15,671 nucleotides of DNA from Oceanihabitans sp. (lineage in GTDB: Bacteria; Bacteroidota; Bacteroidia; Flavobacteriales; Flavobacteriaceae). This document shows, piece by piece, positions 6,070 through 13,153 of the stretch (positions are counted from its first letter, which is position 1; each line of letters starts with the position of its first letter). The DNA lies in the NCBI GenBank assembly GCA_018067265.1, contig JAGPUY010000263.1, positions 1 to 15,671 on the forward strand, given 5' to 3'. The notes below the pieces were generated by a model. That model ran no database searches, was not told the DNA's origin, and saw only the letters and a list, made by a program, of their open reading frames with translations. Made by a program: the position numbers and the translations under genes.

Positions 6070-6744
6070 TTATCCGTTTTCCTTTTCTAATACTGGTGAA
6101 TTTAATCCTTTGAAAATCAACCAAAGTGGAAGAGTGAATTGAATTAAAGCTATTGGAAGAAGCATGTCCATACTTATACCATGCCCGAAAATTGAAAGTA
6201 ATTCTTCGATGAACATAAGTATTACCGCAAATATTCCAAAAATTGAGAGGATTCTTGGAACTAGTTTAGATAGGTACAATGTGTAATACAAAATGAAAAC
6301 AGGAAAGCAAGAAATCAATAAATAAAAGTAGTGCGTCCAACGATGTCTTTGATAAACCAGAGTCTCCAAAATTTTCAAGGAACTATCCTTTCCGTTTTTC
6401 ACGTATTCGTTACTCAATTCCAGCATAGAGACTACGCTCATATTATCAATCATGATAGCGATAAAATTTAAAACACAAAACGCTAAATATAAGTATGCTA
6501 AATTGGAATTATGTCTTTTGAAAATTGGTAAAAGCATTGTTGCAATGACTATAGATACTATTCCATTGATAATTCCGAGTAAAGTAGAACTAATAATTTT
6601 GTTAGAATTTTCTGAGGTGGTAGTAATAAAGTTTTCTGAAAAAAGTATAGAACCCTGTAAAATCTGAAAAATGGTAATGCCCGAAATAAAAACGAATAAA
6701 AACAACACTCCTGTAGTTCTACCAATTTTTTGATTTGATTTCAT
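6070..6744 (-). CDS. DUF4386 family integral membrane protein
   Basis: The 224-residue protein has about six hydrophobic segments (approximately residues 11-30, 49-73, 81-102, 136-157, 161-186, 191-211). It opens with the IGRTTGVLFLFVFISG motif typical of DUF4386 proteins. It is a likely inner-membrane protein of unknown activity. The gene has a well-formed promoter (6768-6796) abutting a 16-bp palindrome, and a Crp/Fnr-type regulator lies directly upstream, also leftward. This suggests a two-gene module in which the regulator controls the membrane protein. An attC-like dyad begins right at its stop. Confidence 0.85.
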   Translation of the reverse strand: MKSNQKIGRTTGVLFLFVFISGITIFQILQGSILFSENFITTTSENSNKIISSTLLGIINGIVSIVIATMLLPIFKRHNSNLAYLYLAFCVLNFIAIMIDNMSVVSMLELSNEYVKNGKDSSLKILETLVYQRHRWTHYFYLLISCFPVFILYYTLYLSKLVPRILSIFGIFAVILMFIEELLSIFGHGISMDMLLPIALIQFTLPLWLIFKGLNSPVLEKENG

Positions 6745-6767
6745 TTTAGTGATTTTTGATTGATTTA

Positions 6768-6796
6768 CAAAGGTAAAAATTGCACAATAGAAACAA
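6768..6796 (-). promoter_or_regulatory. Promoter of the DUF4386 gene
   Basis: The minus strand has TTG (6796-6794), an 18-nt spacer and TACCTTTG (6775-6768), matching the Bacteroidota promoter TTG-N17-23-TAnnTTTG. It predicts a leader of about 20 nt before the ATG at 6744 and gives DUF4386 a transcript independent of the regulator gene. Confidence 0.75.
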
Positions 6797-6812
6797 CTTC
6801 ACAAATGTGAAG
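6797..6812. promoter_or_regulatory. Palindromic operator, probable Crp/Fnr-type site
   Basis: CTTCACA-AA-TGTGAAG is a perfect 7-bp inverted repeat directly abutting the -33 box of the DUF4386 promoter. The position fits a regulator touching RNA polymerase or blocking it. The obvious candidate is the adjacent Crp/Fnr-family protein. The dyad is seen directly; the partner is inferred. Confidence 0.65.
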
Positions 6813-6828
6813 AAATTAAAGATTGAAT

Positions 6829-7413
6829 TTAATTACTTAACTCATTTCGTATACGGCTCAAACTACCAGGATTGATTCCTAAATAAGAAGCAATATATTT
6901 TAGAGGTATATTTTGAATGATTGCGGGATGTTCTTTTTGCAGTTTTACATACCGTTGTTGAGCAGAAAGGGTAGTATGATCTATTGCACGTTGTTTGTTT
7001 TTTTCCAACTGTTGTTGTAAAACCTGTATTGTATACTTCATTTGAGTGATTCCTAGTTTTGCCGTAACATCTACATCGTCTCGTTTAATTCGAAGTAATT
7101 CACAATCGGTAATGCAATGAAGGTTTTCATTTGATGGAGTTTTATGCATGAAATGATTATATGAAGTAAAGAACCGAGGACCATCATTGATATCAGTTGT
7201 GATTTCTAGACCCTGCTCATTAGTATAAAAATTTCTCATATAACCTGAAACAATAAAGTTATGATATTCAGGGATTTTTCCGGAAGGTTCAATTATGGTG
7301 TCTTTTGTAATGGAAAAAGGTTTAAAATACTCTTGACATATTTCTTGGTCAATTTTAGGAATATCAATGAGTAAGCGTATATAGTCAAAAAGTATTTTAA
7401 AATTGTTGTTCAT
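6829..7413 (-). CDS. Crp/Fnr-family transcriptional regulator
   Basis: The 194-residue length is typical of Bacteroidota Crp/Fnr-like regulators. An N-terminal cyclic-nucleotide-binding-like beta-roll (about 25-120, with GYMRNFYTNEQGLEIT) leads to a long dimer helix and a C-terminal winged helix-turn-helix (about 165-194, IPLKYIASYLGINPGSLSRIR). The cAMP phosphate-binding RSxxE motif is not apparent and there is no Fnr-type N-terminal cysteine cluster, so the ligand is unknown. It lies 84 nt upstream of DUF4386 in the same direction; the palindrome between them is the likely target. I saw no clear promoter of its own in the AT-rich stretch upstream. Confidence 0.9.
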   Translation of the reverse strand: MNNNFKILFDYIRLLIDIPKIDQEICQEYFKPFSITKDTIIEPSGKIPEYHNFIVSGYMRNFYTNEQGLEITTDINDGPRFFTSYNHFMHKTPSNENLHCITDCELLRIKRDDVDVTAKLGITQMKYTIQVLQQQLEKNKQRAIDHTTLSAQQRYVKLQKEHPAIIQNIPLKYIASYLGINPGSLSRIRNELSN

Positions 7414-7470
7414 TTATCACGATTAGTATCAAAAAAATGATTGTTGTTACAGTTCATATATATATTAAAT

Positions 7471-7620
7471 TGCACATAACATATTGCGAATAGGATTCCG
7501 TTTTAATCAATTGTATTCGAAGTTAAACGAAGGTAGTCGAAATTCTTTAGAAAGTCAGGTAGGAGAATTACCTATAGAAATGCATCGCATTGAAATAGGG
7601 CGAAACATGTTCTGGTGGCA
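7471..7620. repeat. Direct repeat, copy C
   Basis: This partner of 5741-5890 has about 93% identity over the central 130 bases by eye. It contains the CGAATA/TATTCG hairpin, GTTAAACGAAGG, and nadD remnant C, and continues past ACATGTTC with TGG, as nadD does, rather than with the CGCG of copies A and B. The 429 gene-free bases 7414-7842 hold this repeat, a REP palindrome and AT-rich DNA with no further structure that I recognise. Confidence 0.85.
7568..7615 (-). repeat. nadD 3'-end remnant, copy C
   Basis: The minus strand reads PEHVSPYFNAMHFYR then TAA. Against the real nadD end (7843-7890), 40 of 48 bases agree without gaps, and it shares the leading CCAGAACATG block exactly. Confidence 0.85.
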
Positions 7621-7631
7621 TAGGTTTTATC

Positions 7632-7651
7632 ATTCCTGCGAAGGCAGGAAT
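7632..7651. repeat. REP-like palindrome, second copy
   Basis: ATTCCTGCGAAGGCAGGAAT is identical to the core of the element at 101-130. It lies 17 nt to the right of nadD remnant C in gene-free DNA. Confidence 0.8.
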
Positions 7652-7842
7652 CTATATCTATATATAAATTTAATTGCCAATCTGGTTTATATAGAAGATG
7701 TGCTTTAGGAATACTCTTTTTAATATATGTACTAATACTTTCTCCACCTCTTGGAGATTGTTTTGTTTTTTGTAGGAAAGCAACTTGAAATAGAAGTACG
7801 TGTAATTATGAAAAATAAGAATTTAAGGGAATTCATATTCTA

Positions 7843-8421
7843 TTACCTATAAAAATTCATTTCATCCAAATAGGCCCAAACATGTTCTGGTAACATTGGT
7901 TTGATGTTTTTCCCAGCTTTAATAGACTTGCGTATAAAGGTAGAAGAAAGCTGTATTATTGGTGCTTCTACCCGATGAATACCTTCGTGGTTATCAAACT
8001 GTGTTGCTACTTTTCCTTCCGAAATTCTAGGATAGACATAAATGGCATTGTTTTCTAGAATTTGCTCGTAGTTTTTCCATTTATGTAGACTCTTCAAGTT
8101 GTCTTCTCCCATAATCAAACTAAAGGCGTAATCAGGGTGTTTCTCTTGAAGATGCGTTAATGTGTTGATGGTGTAATTTGGTTGCGGTAAACCAAACTCA
8201 ATATCGCTAGGTTTAAGCTTTGTATAGTCTTTGGTTGCTTGATACACCATTTCTAAACGTTGGTGGTTATCTAGCAAGGTGCTTTTCTTTTTAAAAGGAT
8301 TGTGTGGTGTTACTACAAACCATATTTGATCTAAATCACTATTTTCTGCTAGATGATTAGCTATTATTAGATGCCCAATATGAATGGGATTAAAAGAACC
8401 AAAGTATAAACCAACTTTCAT
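7843..8421 (-). CDS. nadD: Nicotinate-nucleotide adenylyltransferase
   Basis: NadD adenylates nicotinic acid mononucleotide to deamido-NAD+ in cytoplasmic NAD biosynthesis. Started at MKVGLYFGSF (ATG 8421) it has 192 residues, the usual length. An upstream in-frame ATG at 8457 would lie inside gmk and add 12 atypical residues. The nucleotidyltransferase signature GSFNPIHIGH (8-17, with HxGH) and the C-terminal LSSTFIRKSI (ISSTxIR motif) are both present. The start follows the gmk TAA by one base, implying translational coupling in a yicC-gmk-nadD operon. Its last 16 codons are duplicated three times downstream (see remnants A-C), so its 3' end appears to be an integration target. Confidence 0.97.
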   Translation of the reverse strand: MKVGLYFGSFNPIHIGHLIIANHLAENSDLDQIWFVVTPHNPFKKKSTLLDNHQRLEMVYQATKDYTKLKPSDIEFGLPQPNYTINTLTHLQEKHPDYAFSLIMGEDNLKSLHKWKNYEQILENNAIYVYPRISEGKVATQFDNHEGIHRVEAPIIQLSSTFIRKSIKAGKNIKPMLPEHVWAYLDEMNFYR

Positions 8422-8422
8422 T

Positions 8423-9049
8423 TTATTGCTCTTTTTTAGAGTGTACAAAATTACCAACTAAAGTTTCTGCTTCTAGCAATGCTTTTTCTAGATTGTCATT
8501 TTCAATGATAACGTCAAAAAGAGGTGCAGTAGCCAGTTCTGCACTTGCTTTTGCAACACGCATATTAATTTTATCGTCGGTTTCTGTTTTTCTTTTCTTA
8601 AGCCTAATTTTTAACTCGTCAATACTTGGTGGTTTTACAAAAATAGCTAATGTCTCTTCTGGGAATTTTCGTTTAATACGTAAACCACCAGAAACATCAA
8701 TATCGAAAATCACATTTTTACCTAAAGCCCAAAGACGTTCGACTTCGGTTTTTAAAGTGCCATAAAAATTATCTCTGTAGACTTCTTCCCATTCTAGAAA
8801 ATCGTCGTCTTTAATATGTTGTTTAAATTCGCTTGCCGATAAAAAGTAGTAGTCTTCGGCATGTGCTTCGGTGCCTCTTTTTTCTCTTGAAGTTGCAGAA
8901 ATAGAAAATGCTAGATTTAATGCTTCTTGTTTTAGTAAGTGTCTAACAATGGTTGTTTTTCCAGATCCCGAAGGAGCAGAGAATACTATTAGTCTACCTT
9001 TTTCTGTATTATTTTTAGTCAAATCCTCTTTTTTTAAGCGCTTCGACAA
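8423..9049 (-). CDS. gmk: Guanylate kinase (start uncertain, non-ATG)
   Basis: Guanylate kinase phosphorylates GMP to GDP with ATP. The P-loop APSGSGKTT is at residues 25-33. SATSREKRGTE, DYYFL and EWEEVYRDNFYGT form the GMP-binding region, and VIFDIDVSGGLRIK is the conserved core strand and lid. There is no ATG or GTG in frame before the P-loop. The possible starts are TTG at 9049, buried in a hairpin, and TTG at 9022, which gives MTKNNTEKGRLIVF and is preceded by AAAGAGGA. The only nearby ATG (9063) is out of frame and stops after nine codons. The 9022 start (199 residues) is closer to usual family length. It is in an operon between yicC and nadD. Confidence 0.93.
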   Translation of the reverse strand: MSKRLKKEDLTKNNTEKGRLIVFSAPSGSGKTTIVRHLLKQEALNLAFSISATSREKRGTEAHAEDYYFLSASEFKQHIKDDDFLEWEEVYRDNFYGTLKTEVERLWALGKNVIFDIDVSGGLRIKRKFPEETLAIFVKPPSIDELKIRLKKRKTETDDKINMRVAKASAELATAPLFDVIIENDNLEKALLEAETLVGNFVHSKKEQ

Positions 9050-9053
9050 GCGC
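9038..9053. repeat. GC-rich hairpin overlapping the gmk start
   Basis: GCGCTT-CGAC-AAGCGC is a perfect 6-bp stem with a 4-nt loop, part of the GC-rich patch CGCTTCGACAAGCGCAGCGC that stands out from AT-rich surroundings. It resembles a dispersed REP-type element, although this window has only one copy. It contains the TTG at 9049. Confidence 0.5.
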
Positions 9054-9107
9054 AGCGCGACATTTATTAGTTATTTGTCGTTCTTCTTTTTTGCCTCTAA
9101 TGCTGTG

Positions 9108-9965
9108 TTAAAGGACGTTAAGAAGTTGTTCTTTAATTTTTTCTAGCTCATCTTTCATCTGTACGACCAATTTTTGCATTGGGGCATAATTACTTTTAGA
9201 ACCAATAGTGTTGATTTCTCTACCAATTTCTTGTCCGATAAACCCTAATTTTTTCCCGTTAGAATCGTCTGAATTTAAAGCAGAAACAAAATACGCTAAG
9301 TGGTTTTGTAAACGCACTTTCTCTTCCGTTATATCAAATTTTTCTATGTAGTACACCAATTCTTGTTCAAAACGGTTTTCGTCTACTTTTTCTTTTAAAT
9401 CTTCTACACCTTTACGTAAGCGTTCGCGAACACCTTCAATACGTTCTGGATCCATTGCAATAACTTGTTCTAATACGTTTGTAATGGTTGCAATTCTATC
9501 CTTAAAATCTGCTTCAAGAACTTTTCCTTCGTCTAATCTGTAGGTATCTATTCTGCTTAAAGCTACTTTTATTTCGGCTAAAATAGTACTCCACTCGTTT
9601 TCATCAATCTCCGCTTTTTCGGTATTTAAAGCATCTGGAAAACGAACTGCCATTTTTAATAACTCGGTTTCATCTCCATCCACAACTTCTCGTAACTGGT
9701 TGATGTATTGTTTTACAACAGGCTTATTAAGTTGCGTTGTCGTTTCCTCTCCTGTCATTTCCACATAAATAGAAAAATCTATTTTACCACGTTCTAATTG
9801 TTTACCAATAAGTTTACGTAAGCTCAATTCCTTTTCTCTATAAATGGAAGGCATTCTAGCATTTAAGTCTAGGTTTTTACTGTTGAGCGATTTAACTTCT
9901 ATAGTAATTTTCTTTGTTGGTAATTGCAAAACAGATTTACCATAACCTGTCATAGAATGAATCAT
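9108..9965 (-). CDS. yicC: YicC family endoribonuclease
   Basis: The 285-residue protein has the N-terminal hallmark MIHSMTGYGK. The YicC N-domain follows, with SLNSKNLDLNARMP and a GKIDFSIYVE strand. The C-terminal DUF1732 part is KKLGFIGQEIGREINTIGSK, matching the FLxQEMxREANTxGSK family motif, with a terminal helix. E. coli YicC is an endoribonuclease affecting stress-related small RNAs, and this function is inferred by homology. It is the first gene of the leftward yicC-gmk-nadD operon, 45 nt ahead of the ATG at 9063. A perfect -7 box lies just upstream of its start. Confidence 0.95.
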   Translation of the reverse strand: MIHSMTGYGKSVLQLPTKKITIEVKSLNSKNLDLNARMPSIYREKELSLRKLIGKQLERGKIDFSIYVEMTGEETTTQLNKPVVKQYINQLREVVDGDETELLKMAVRFPDALNTEKAEIDENEWSTILAEIKVALSRIDTYRLDEGKVLEADFKDRIATITNVLEQVIAMDPERIEGVRERLRKGVEDLKEKVDENRFEQELVYYIEKFDITEEKVRLQNHLAYFVSALNSDDSNGKKLGFIGQEIGREINTIGSKSNYAPMQKLVVQMKDELEKIKEQLLNVL

Positions 9966-9985
9966 AAGATTTTATTTAAGTTTTA

Positions 9986-9993
9986 CAAAGGTA
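9986..9993 (-). promoter_or_regulatory. -7 box of the yicC-gmk-nadD operon
   Basis: TACCTTTG on the minus strand matches TAnnTTTG exactly and is the same octamer as at the DUF4386 promoter, 21 nt before the yicC ATG. No -33 TTG is seen at the standard spacing. Confidence 0.5.
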
Positions 9994-10051
9994 ACGAAAA
10001 CAATAGGTTTAGAAAACACAATTTATAGTATGCGTGCATAATATATTTATG

Positions 10052-10059
10052 TAGATTTG
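10052..10059 (+). promoter_or_regulatory. -7 box of the thioesterase gene
   Basis: TAGATTTG matches TAnnTTTG exactly and ends 18 nt before the ATG at 10078. No clear -33 box. Confidence 0.45.
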
Positions 10060-10077
10060 TTGTTCAAAATTTAAACT

Positions 10078-10557
10078 ATGTATAAAAAACAATTTGAAAT
10101 ACGTTGGAGTGATATAGATGCGAACAGACACCTAGCAAATTCTGCATATACTAATTTTATGAGTCACACTAGAATGGCTTTTTTAATGGAACATGGCTTT
10201 ACTATGAAGGAGTTAGCGATACATAATATTGGTCCAGTGGTTTTTTATGAACACATGCATTATTTTAAAGAAGTATTTATGGGACAACCAATTACGGTAA
10301 GTCTGGAGGTTTCTGGTTTAAGTGAAGATGGAAAGTTTTTTAAATTTGATCATAATTTTTATAACCATAAAGGCGAAAATATTGCGTTTTGCGAAATGAT
10401 GGGTGCTTGGATTGACTTAAAAGCGCGTAAAATGACAGATTTACCAGAAGTATTATTAAATCTGGCGAATGCTTTTCCAAAATCGGAAGATTATAAAGTC
10501 CTTACTAAAGAAGATACTAGAGCAAAAGGAAGAGCTCCAAAAAATCTAGTACTATAA
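10078..10557 (+). CDS. Hotdog-fold acyl-CoA thioesterase (4HBT/YbgC type)
   Basis: This 159-residue cytoplasmic protein is a single hotdog domain. The N-terminal strand and helix RWSDIDANRHLANSAYTNFM carry the DxDxxxHxxN signature of 4-hydroxybenzoyl-CoA thioesterase-like enzymes, with the Asp in DID or DAN as candidate catalytic acid. PVVFYEHMHYFKEVFMGQ is the family's central strand. It probably hydrolyses an acyl-CoA thioester; the substrate cannot be told. It converges on the EamA gene with no base between the two stop codons. Confidence 0.9.
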   Translation: MYKKQFEIRWSDIDANRHLANSAYTNFMSHTRMAFLMEHGFTMKELAIHNIGPVVFYEHMHYFKEVFMGQPITVSLEVSGLSEDGKFFKFDHNFYNHKGENIAFCEMMGAWIDLKARKMTDLPEVLLNLANAFPKSEDYKVLTKEDTRAKGRAPKNLVL

Positions 10558-11454
10558 TTAGTAGTCTTTTAATTTAGGTGTTTTACTTACTAGGTATACG
10601 CCAGAAAAAATAAGAAGCATCGCAACTATTTTTACCGCGTTTATAGTGTCAACTCCCATGGCAATGGCAAAGGTTCCTGCAATTACGGGTTGCAAATAAA
10701 CAAAAGTACCAACGGTAGATGCTTTTAATTTTCTTAGAGCTAAAGGATTGAACATGTACGTAAAAAACGTGGCTCCTATAACTACAAAACCTATAGAAAA
10801 GTAAACGGAAGGAGTAAACGTTTCCCATTTAATTTCTTGCACATCTTGGTAGCCAAAAGGAAATACCATAAAGAAACCTATTAAAAACAGCCATTTTATA
10901 AAGGTAAAAGGATGGTATTTTTCGGTTAGTTTTTTTATAATGATAATATAAATACTGTACGAAACGGCATTTGCAAAAACCATGATATTCCCTAAGAGAA
11001 CATTATCTCCTGTGCGTGTCGATTTTCCATAAACAGAAAGTACTATTGCTCCAGCAAAACCTAATAATATGCCTACTATTTTTAAACCGGTAATGCGTTC
11101 TTGTAAAAATAAGGATGAAAATATTAATATGATTATTGGCGTAGTAATCATGATTACCGAAGCGTGAATAGGCGTAGTAAGTTCTAAGCCTCCCAAAAAT
11201 AGGAGCATGTTTGTTGCAATGCCAAATACCGCAGCTAGAAAAAAGGTTTTATAATCTTTTCTGTCAATTTTCTCTTTTGGCATAAAACAATCTAAAATCC
11301 AAAATAAAATTACGGCACCAATAATTCGAAGCAAAACAAGTCCGAAAGGTTTTACATAGCCCTCATTCATTACAAATTTTGCATACGTAAAGTTTAAACC
11401 ATAAAGTACTTGGACTAAAAAAACAGCAACTAAGGCAAAGGTTCTACTATGCAT
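10558..11454 (-). CDS. EamA/DMT family transporter
   Basis: The 298-residue protein has ten predicted membrane helices in two tandem five-helix EamA domains, the usual length and topology of drug/metabolite transporters in the inner membrane. Visible family features are LNFTYAKFVMNEG in helix 1, RIIGAVILFWIL in helix 2, TTPIHASVIMITTPIIILI around helix 4, and the second-domain segment STVGTFVYLQPVIAGTFAI. The substrate is unknown; such proteins often export amino acids or metabolites. Its start overlaps the end of the ArsC-like gene by 8 nt (AATGCATAG), so the two are almost certainly co-transcribed and translationally coupled. Confidence 0.93.
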   Translation of the reverse strand: MHSRTFALVAVFLVQVLYGLNFTYAKFVMNEGYVKPFGLVLLRIIGAVILFWILDCFMPKEKIDRKDYKTFFLAAVFGIATNMLLFLGGLELTTPIHASVIMITTPIIILIFSSLFLQERITGLKIVGILLGFAGAIVLSVYGKSTRTGDNVLLGNIMVFANAVSYSIYIIIIKKLTEKYHPFTFIKWLFLIGFFMVFPFGYQDVQEIKWETFTPSVYFSIGFVVIGATFFTYMFNPLALRKLKASTVGTFVYLQPVIAGTFAIAMGVDTINAVKIVAMLLIFSGVYLVSKTPKLKDY

Positions 11455-11800
11455 TCAAAACCTGTTTTACAGCTGCTACATTTGCTTTAGAATTTCCTAT
11501 AAAAATGGCGTTATCGATAATAAAAACCGGACGACTTAAAAAGGTGTAATGGTCTAAAATATACTGCTTATAATCTTTTTCCGTTAAGGATTGGTTTTTT
11601 AAATCCATTTTCTTGTACAAGGTAGCACGTTTACTAAAAAGCGCTTCGTAGCTTCCGGATAAATCTTTCATTTCTTCCAGTTGGCTTGCTGTAATCACTT
11701 CTTTTTTAATGTCTTGTAAGATAAAATCTGAAGGAAGATTTAATTCCTTTAAAATTCGAATACAAGTACTACAGGTTTTTAGGTAGTATACTTTTTTCAT
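11447..11800 (-). CDS. ArsC/Spx-like thioredoxin-fold protein
   Basis: The start was chosen at MKKVYYLKTCSTC (ATG 11800). An upstream in-frame ATG at 11863 would add 21 residues that do not fit the family. The 117-residue product has the ArsC/Spx fold, with a CSTC (C10, C13) redox pair after the first strand and FLSRPVFIID as the conserved RPxx strand. True glutaredoxin-coupled ArsC has a single Cys in CxxS and a downstream Arg set; the CxxC here is closer to Spx/YffB-like proteins, so arsenate reduction is not assured. It overlaps the EamA gene. Confidence 0.85.
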   Translation of the reverse strand: MKKVYYLKTCSTCIRILKELNLPSDFILQDIKKEVITASQLEEMKDLSGSYEALFSKRATLYKKMDLKNQSLTEKDYKQYILDHYTFLSRPVFIIDNAIFIGNSKANVAAVKQVLNA

Positions 11801-11874
11801 GCTGTACAGGTTTAAGTAACAAAGAACGTCATTTAAACTAAAAAAATAATTACTTTTAAACAAAAAATAGAAAC

Positions 11875-12330
11875 ATGAATTGGGCTTTTGATATTACCTT
11901 AAAAAACAGAAAATTATTAGAATCCATTATGGATAACCATACTTTGGAACAGCTAAATAAAGTTCCTGAAGGTTTTAATAATAATATAATTTGGAATGTT
12001 GCACACACCATTGTTACCCAACAATTATTGGTGTATAAATTATCTGGATTGCCTTCTGTTTTAAGTGATGAAATGATAGAAACCTATAGAAAAGGAACAA
12101 AAACAGAGCGTGATGTTACGCAAGCTGAGGTAGATGAAATTAAAGGTTTGTTATTTTCTACTGTTGAAAAAAATAAGGAAGATTATAATAACAAGCTTTT
12201 TAAAAACTATAACGAATATACCGTTTCTACAAAAAGCACTTTAACAAATGTAGAAGAGGCTATAGATTTTAATACCTTTCATGAAGGCATTCATTTAGGA
12301 TATATTCTAGCGCTTAAAAGATCTTTATAA
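11875..12330 (+). CDS. DinB-family four-helix-bundle protein
   Basis: The 151-residue helical protein has the DinB/YfiT metal-ligand pattern: H44 in WNVAHTIVTQQLL on helix 2, and H136 and H140 in FHEGIHLGY near the C-terminus. DinB-like proteins bind a divalent metal with three histidines and include bacillithiol- or mycothiol-dependent transferases, but the substrate here is unknown. It is transcribed divergently from the ArsC-like gene and ends directly against the stop of the lipoprotein gene at 12331, with no intervening base. Confidence 0.88.
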   Translation: MNWAFDITLKNRKLLESIMDNHTLEQLNKVPEGFNNNIIWNVAHTIVTQQLLVYKLSGLPSVLSDEMIETYRKGTKTERDVTQAEVDEIKGLLFSTVEKNKEDYNNKLFKNYNEYTVSTKSTLTNVEEAIDFNTFHEGIHLGYILALKRSL

Positions 12331-13056
12331 CTATATTTTTAAATAGGTATTTGCTACTTCATACGGAATAGTGAATTCTACAATTTCTTTTTCAAAAGCA
12401 CCAACATTAAAATTATCATATAAAATAATGATGCCTTCCTCACTAAAGCCTAGTGTTTCCGGTAATTTAAATTGGTTATTATTTAAAAGATTATCCGCGT
12501 CGGTAAAGGTAGAATTTACTTCTTTGTTGTAATAATTTTCAACCAAAGCAGTGAATTCTTCTATGTTGTTTATTACATCTTTTGTGGTTAAAAGATCTCC
12601 TGTATTGGCATCAAAATTAAAAAAACGCAATAACAAATTACTATTCGCAGCGCCGGTATTTATACTCGAATTCATTGCTATACATGCAAAATTGGTAGTG
12701 TTGTAAATAACTTCCCCATCAATTAAAGCTTCCCATTGCGGTAACTCTTCTTTTAATTCGGAAGAAATTAAAGTATTGAAATTATCGTACGCAGTATCGA
12801 AAGCTTGCATACTTTCTTCCAAAGTCTCTTTTTTTTCGGAAGCAGCATCAATATGTAGTGCTTGACAAACAAAGGCCTGAAGCGTATGGTTTATTTTTTC
12901 TATCGCTGGACCTTTACCTTGTGCTTTAGGCATATTGATTTCAATGATAGTTGTCGTTTCCTTTAAAATATTAGTTTCCGAAAAAGTAAGTGTTGCACTT
13001 TCTTTTTTGCAGGAAGTAAAAACAAGAAGAAGTATAAGTAGACGAAAAAATTTCAA
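12331..13056 (-). CDS. DUF3298-domain (RsiV-like) lipoprotein
   Basis: The 241-residue product has a lipoprotein signal peptide, FRLLILLLVFTSC, with the lipidated Cys at 16. The exported part matches DUF4163/DUF3298: helix IEKINHTLQAFVCQAL, then LLTTKDVINNIEEF, and the C-terminal GFSEEGIIILYDNF and EFTIPYEVANTYL. This domain occurs in PdaC-like deacetylases and in the anti-sigma factor RsiV, where it binds lysozyme; here it stands alone without a catalytic domain or membrane anchor other than the lipid. The start is TTG: an in-frame TAA lies four codons upstream and no ATG precedes the signal core. Confidence 0.88.
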   Translation of the reverse strand: MKFFRLLILLLVFTSCKKESATLTFSETNILKETTTIIEINMPKAQGKGPAIEKINHTLQAFVCQALHIDAASEKKETLEESMQAFDTAYDNFNTLISSELKEELPQWEALIDGEVIYNTTNFACIAMNSSINTGAANSNLLLRFFNFDANTGDLLTTKDVINNIEEFTALVENYYNKEVNSTFTDADNLLNNNQFKLPETLGFSEEGIIILYDNFNVGAFEKEIVEFTIPYEVANTYLKI

Positions 13057-13104
13057 GGTAAAAAGGTGTTAAAAGTTAAAGATAGATTAAAGGTATTCTT
13101 TCGG

Positions 13105-13135
13105 TTTGAATACAACGAATTAAAAAGTATTTTTA
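13105..13135 (+). promoter_or_regulatory. Promoter of the Cys/Met PLP enzyme gene
   Basis: TTTG (13105-13108), a 19-nt spacer and TATTTTTA (13128-13135, 7 of 8 to TAnnTTTG) precede the ATG at 13154, predicting a leader of roughly 12 nt. Confidence 0.55.
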
Positions 13136-13153
13136 TTGTAAATTAATGTGCAA

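Noticed and set aside
7484..7708. Plus-strand open frame containing HSCEGRNL
   Set aside because: That peptide is the translation of the REP palindrome at 7632-7651, and the rest lies in repeat C; there is no sign of a real protein.
7843..7890. nadD gene disrupted by the integration events
   Set aside because: The real nadD keeps its full length, motifs and stop; only the downstream copies are remnants.
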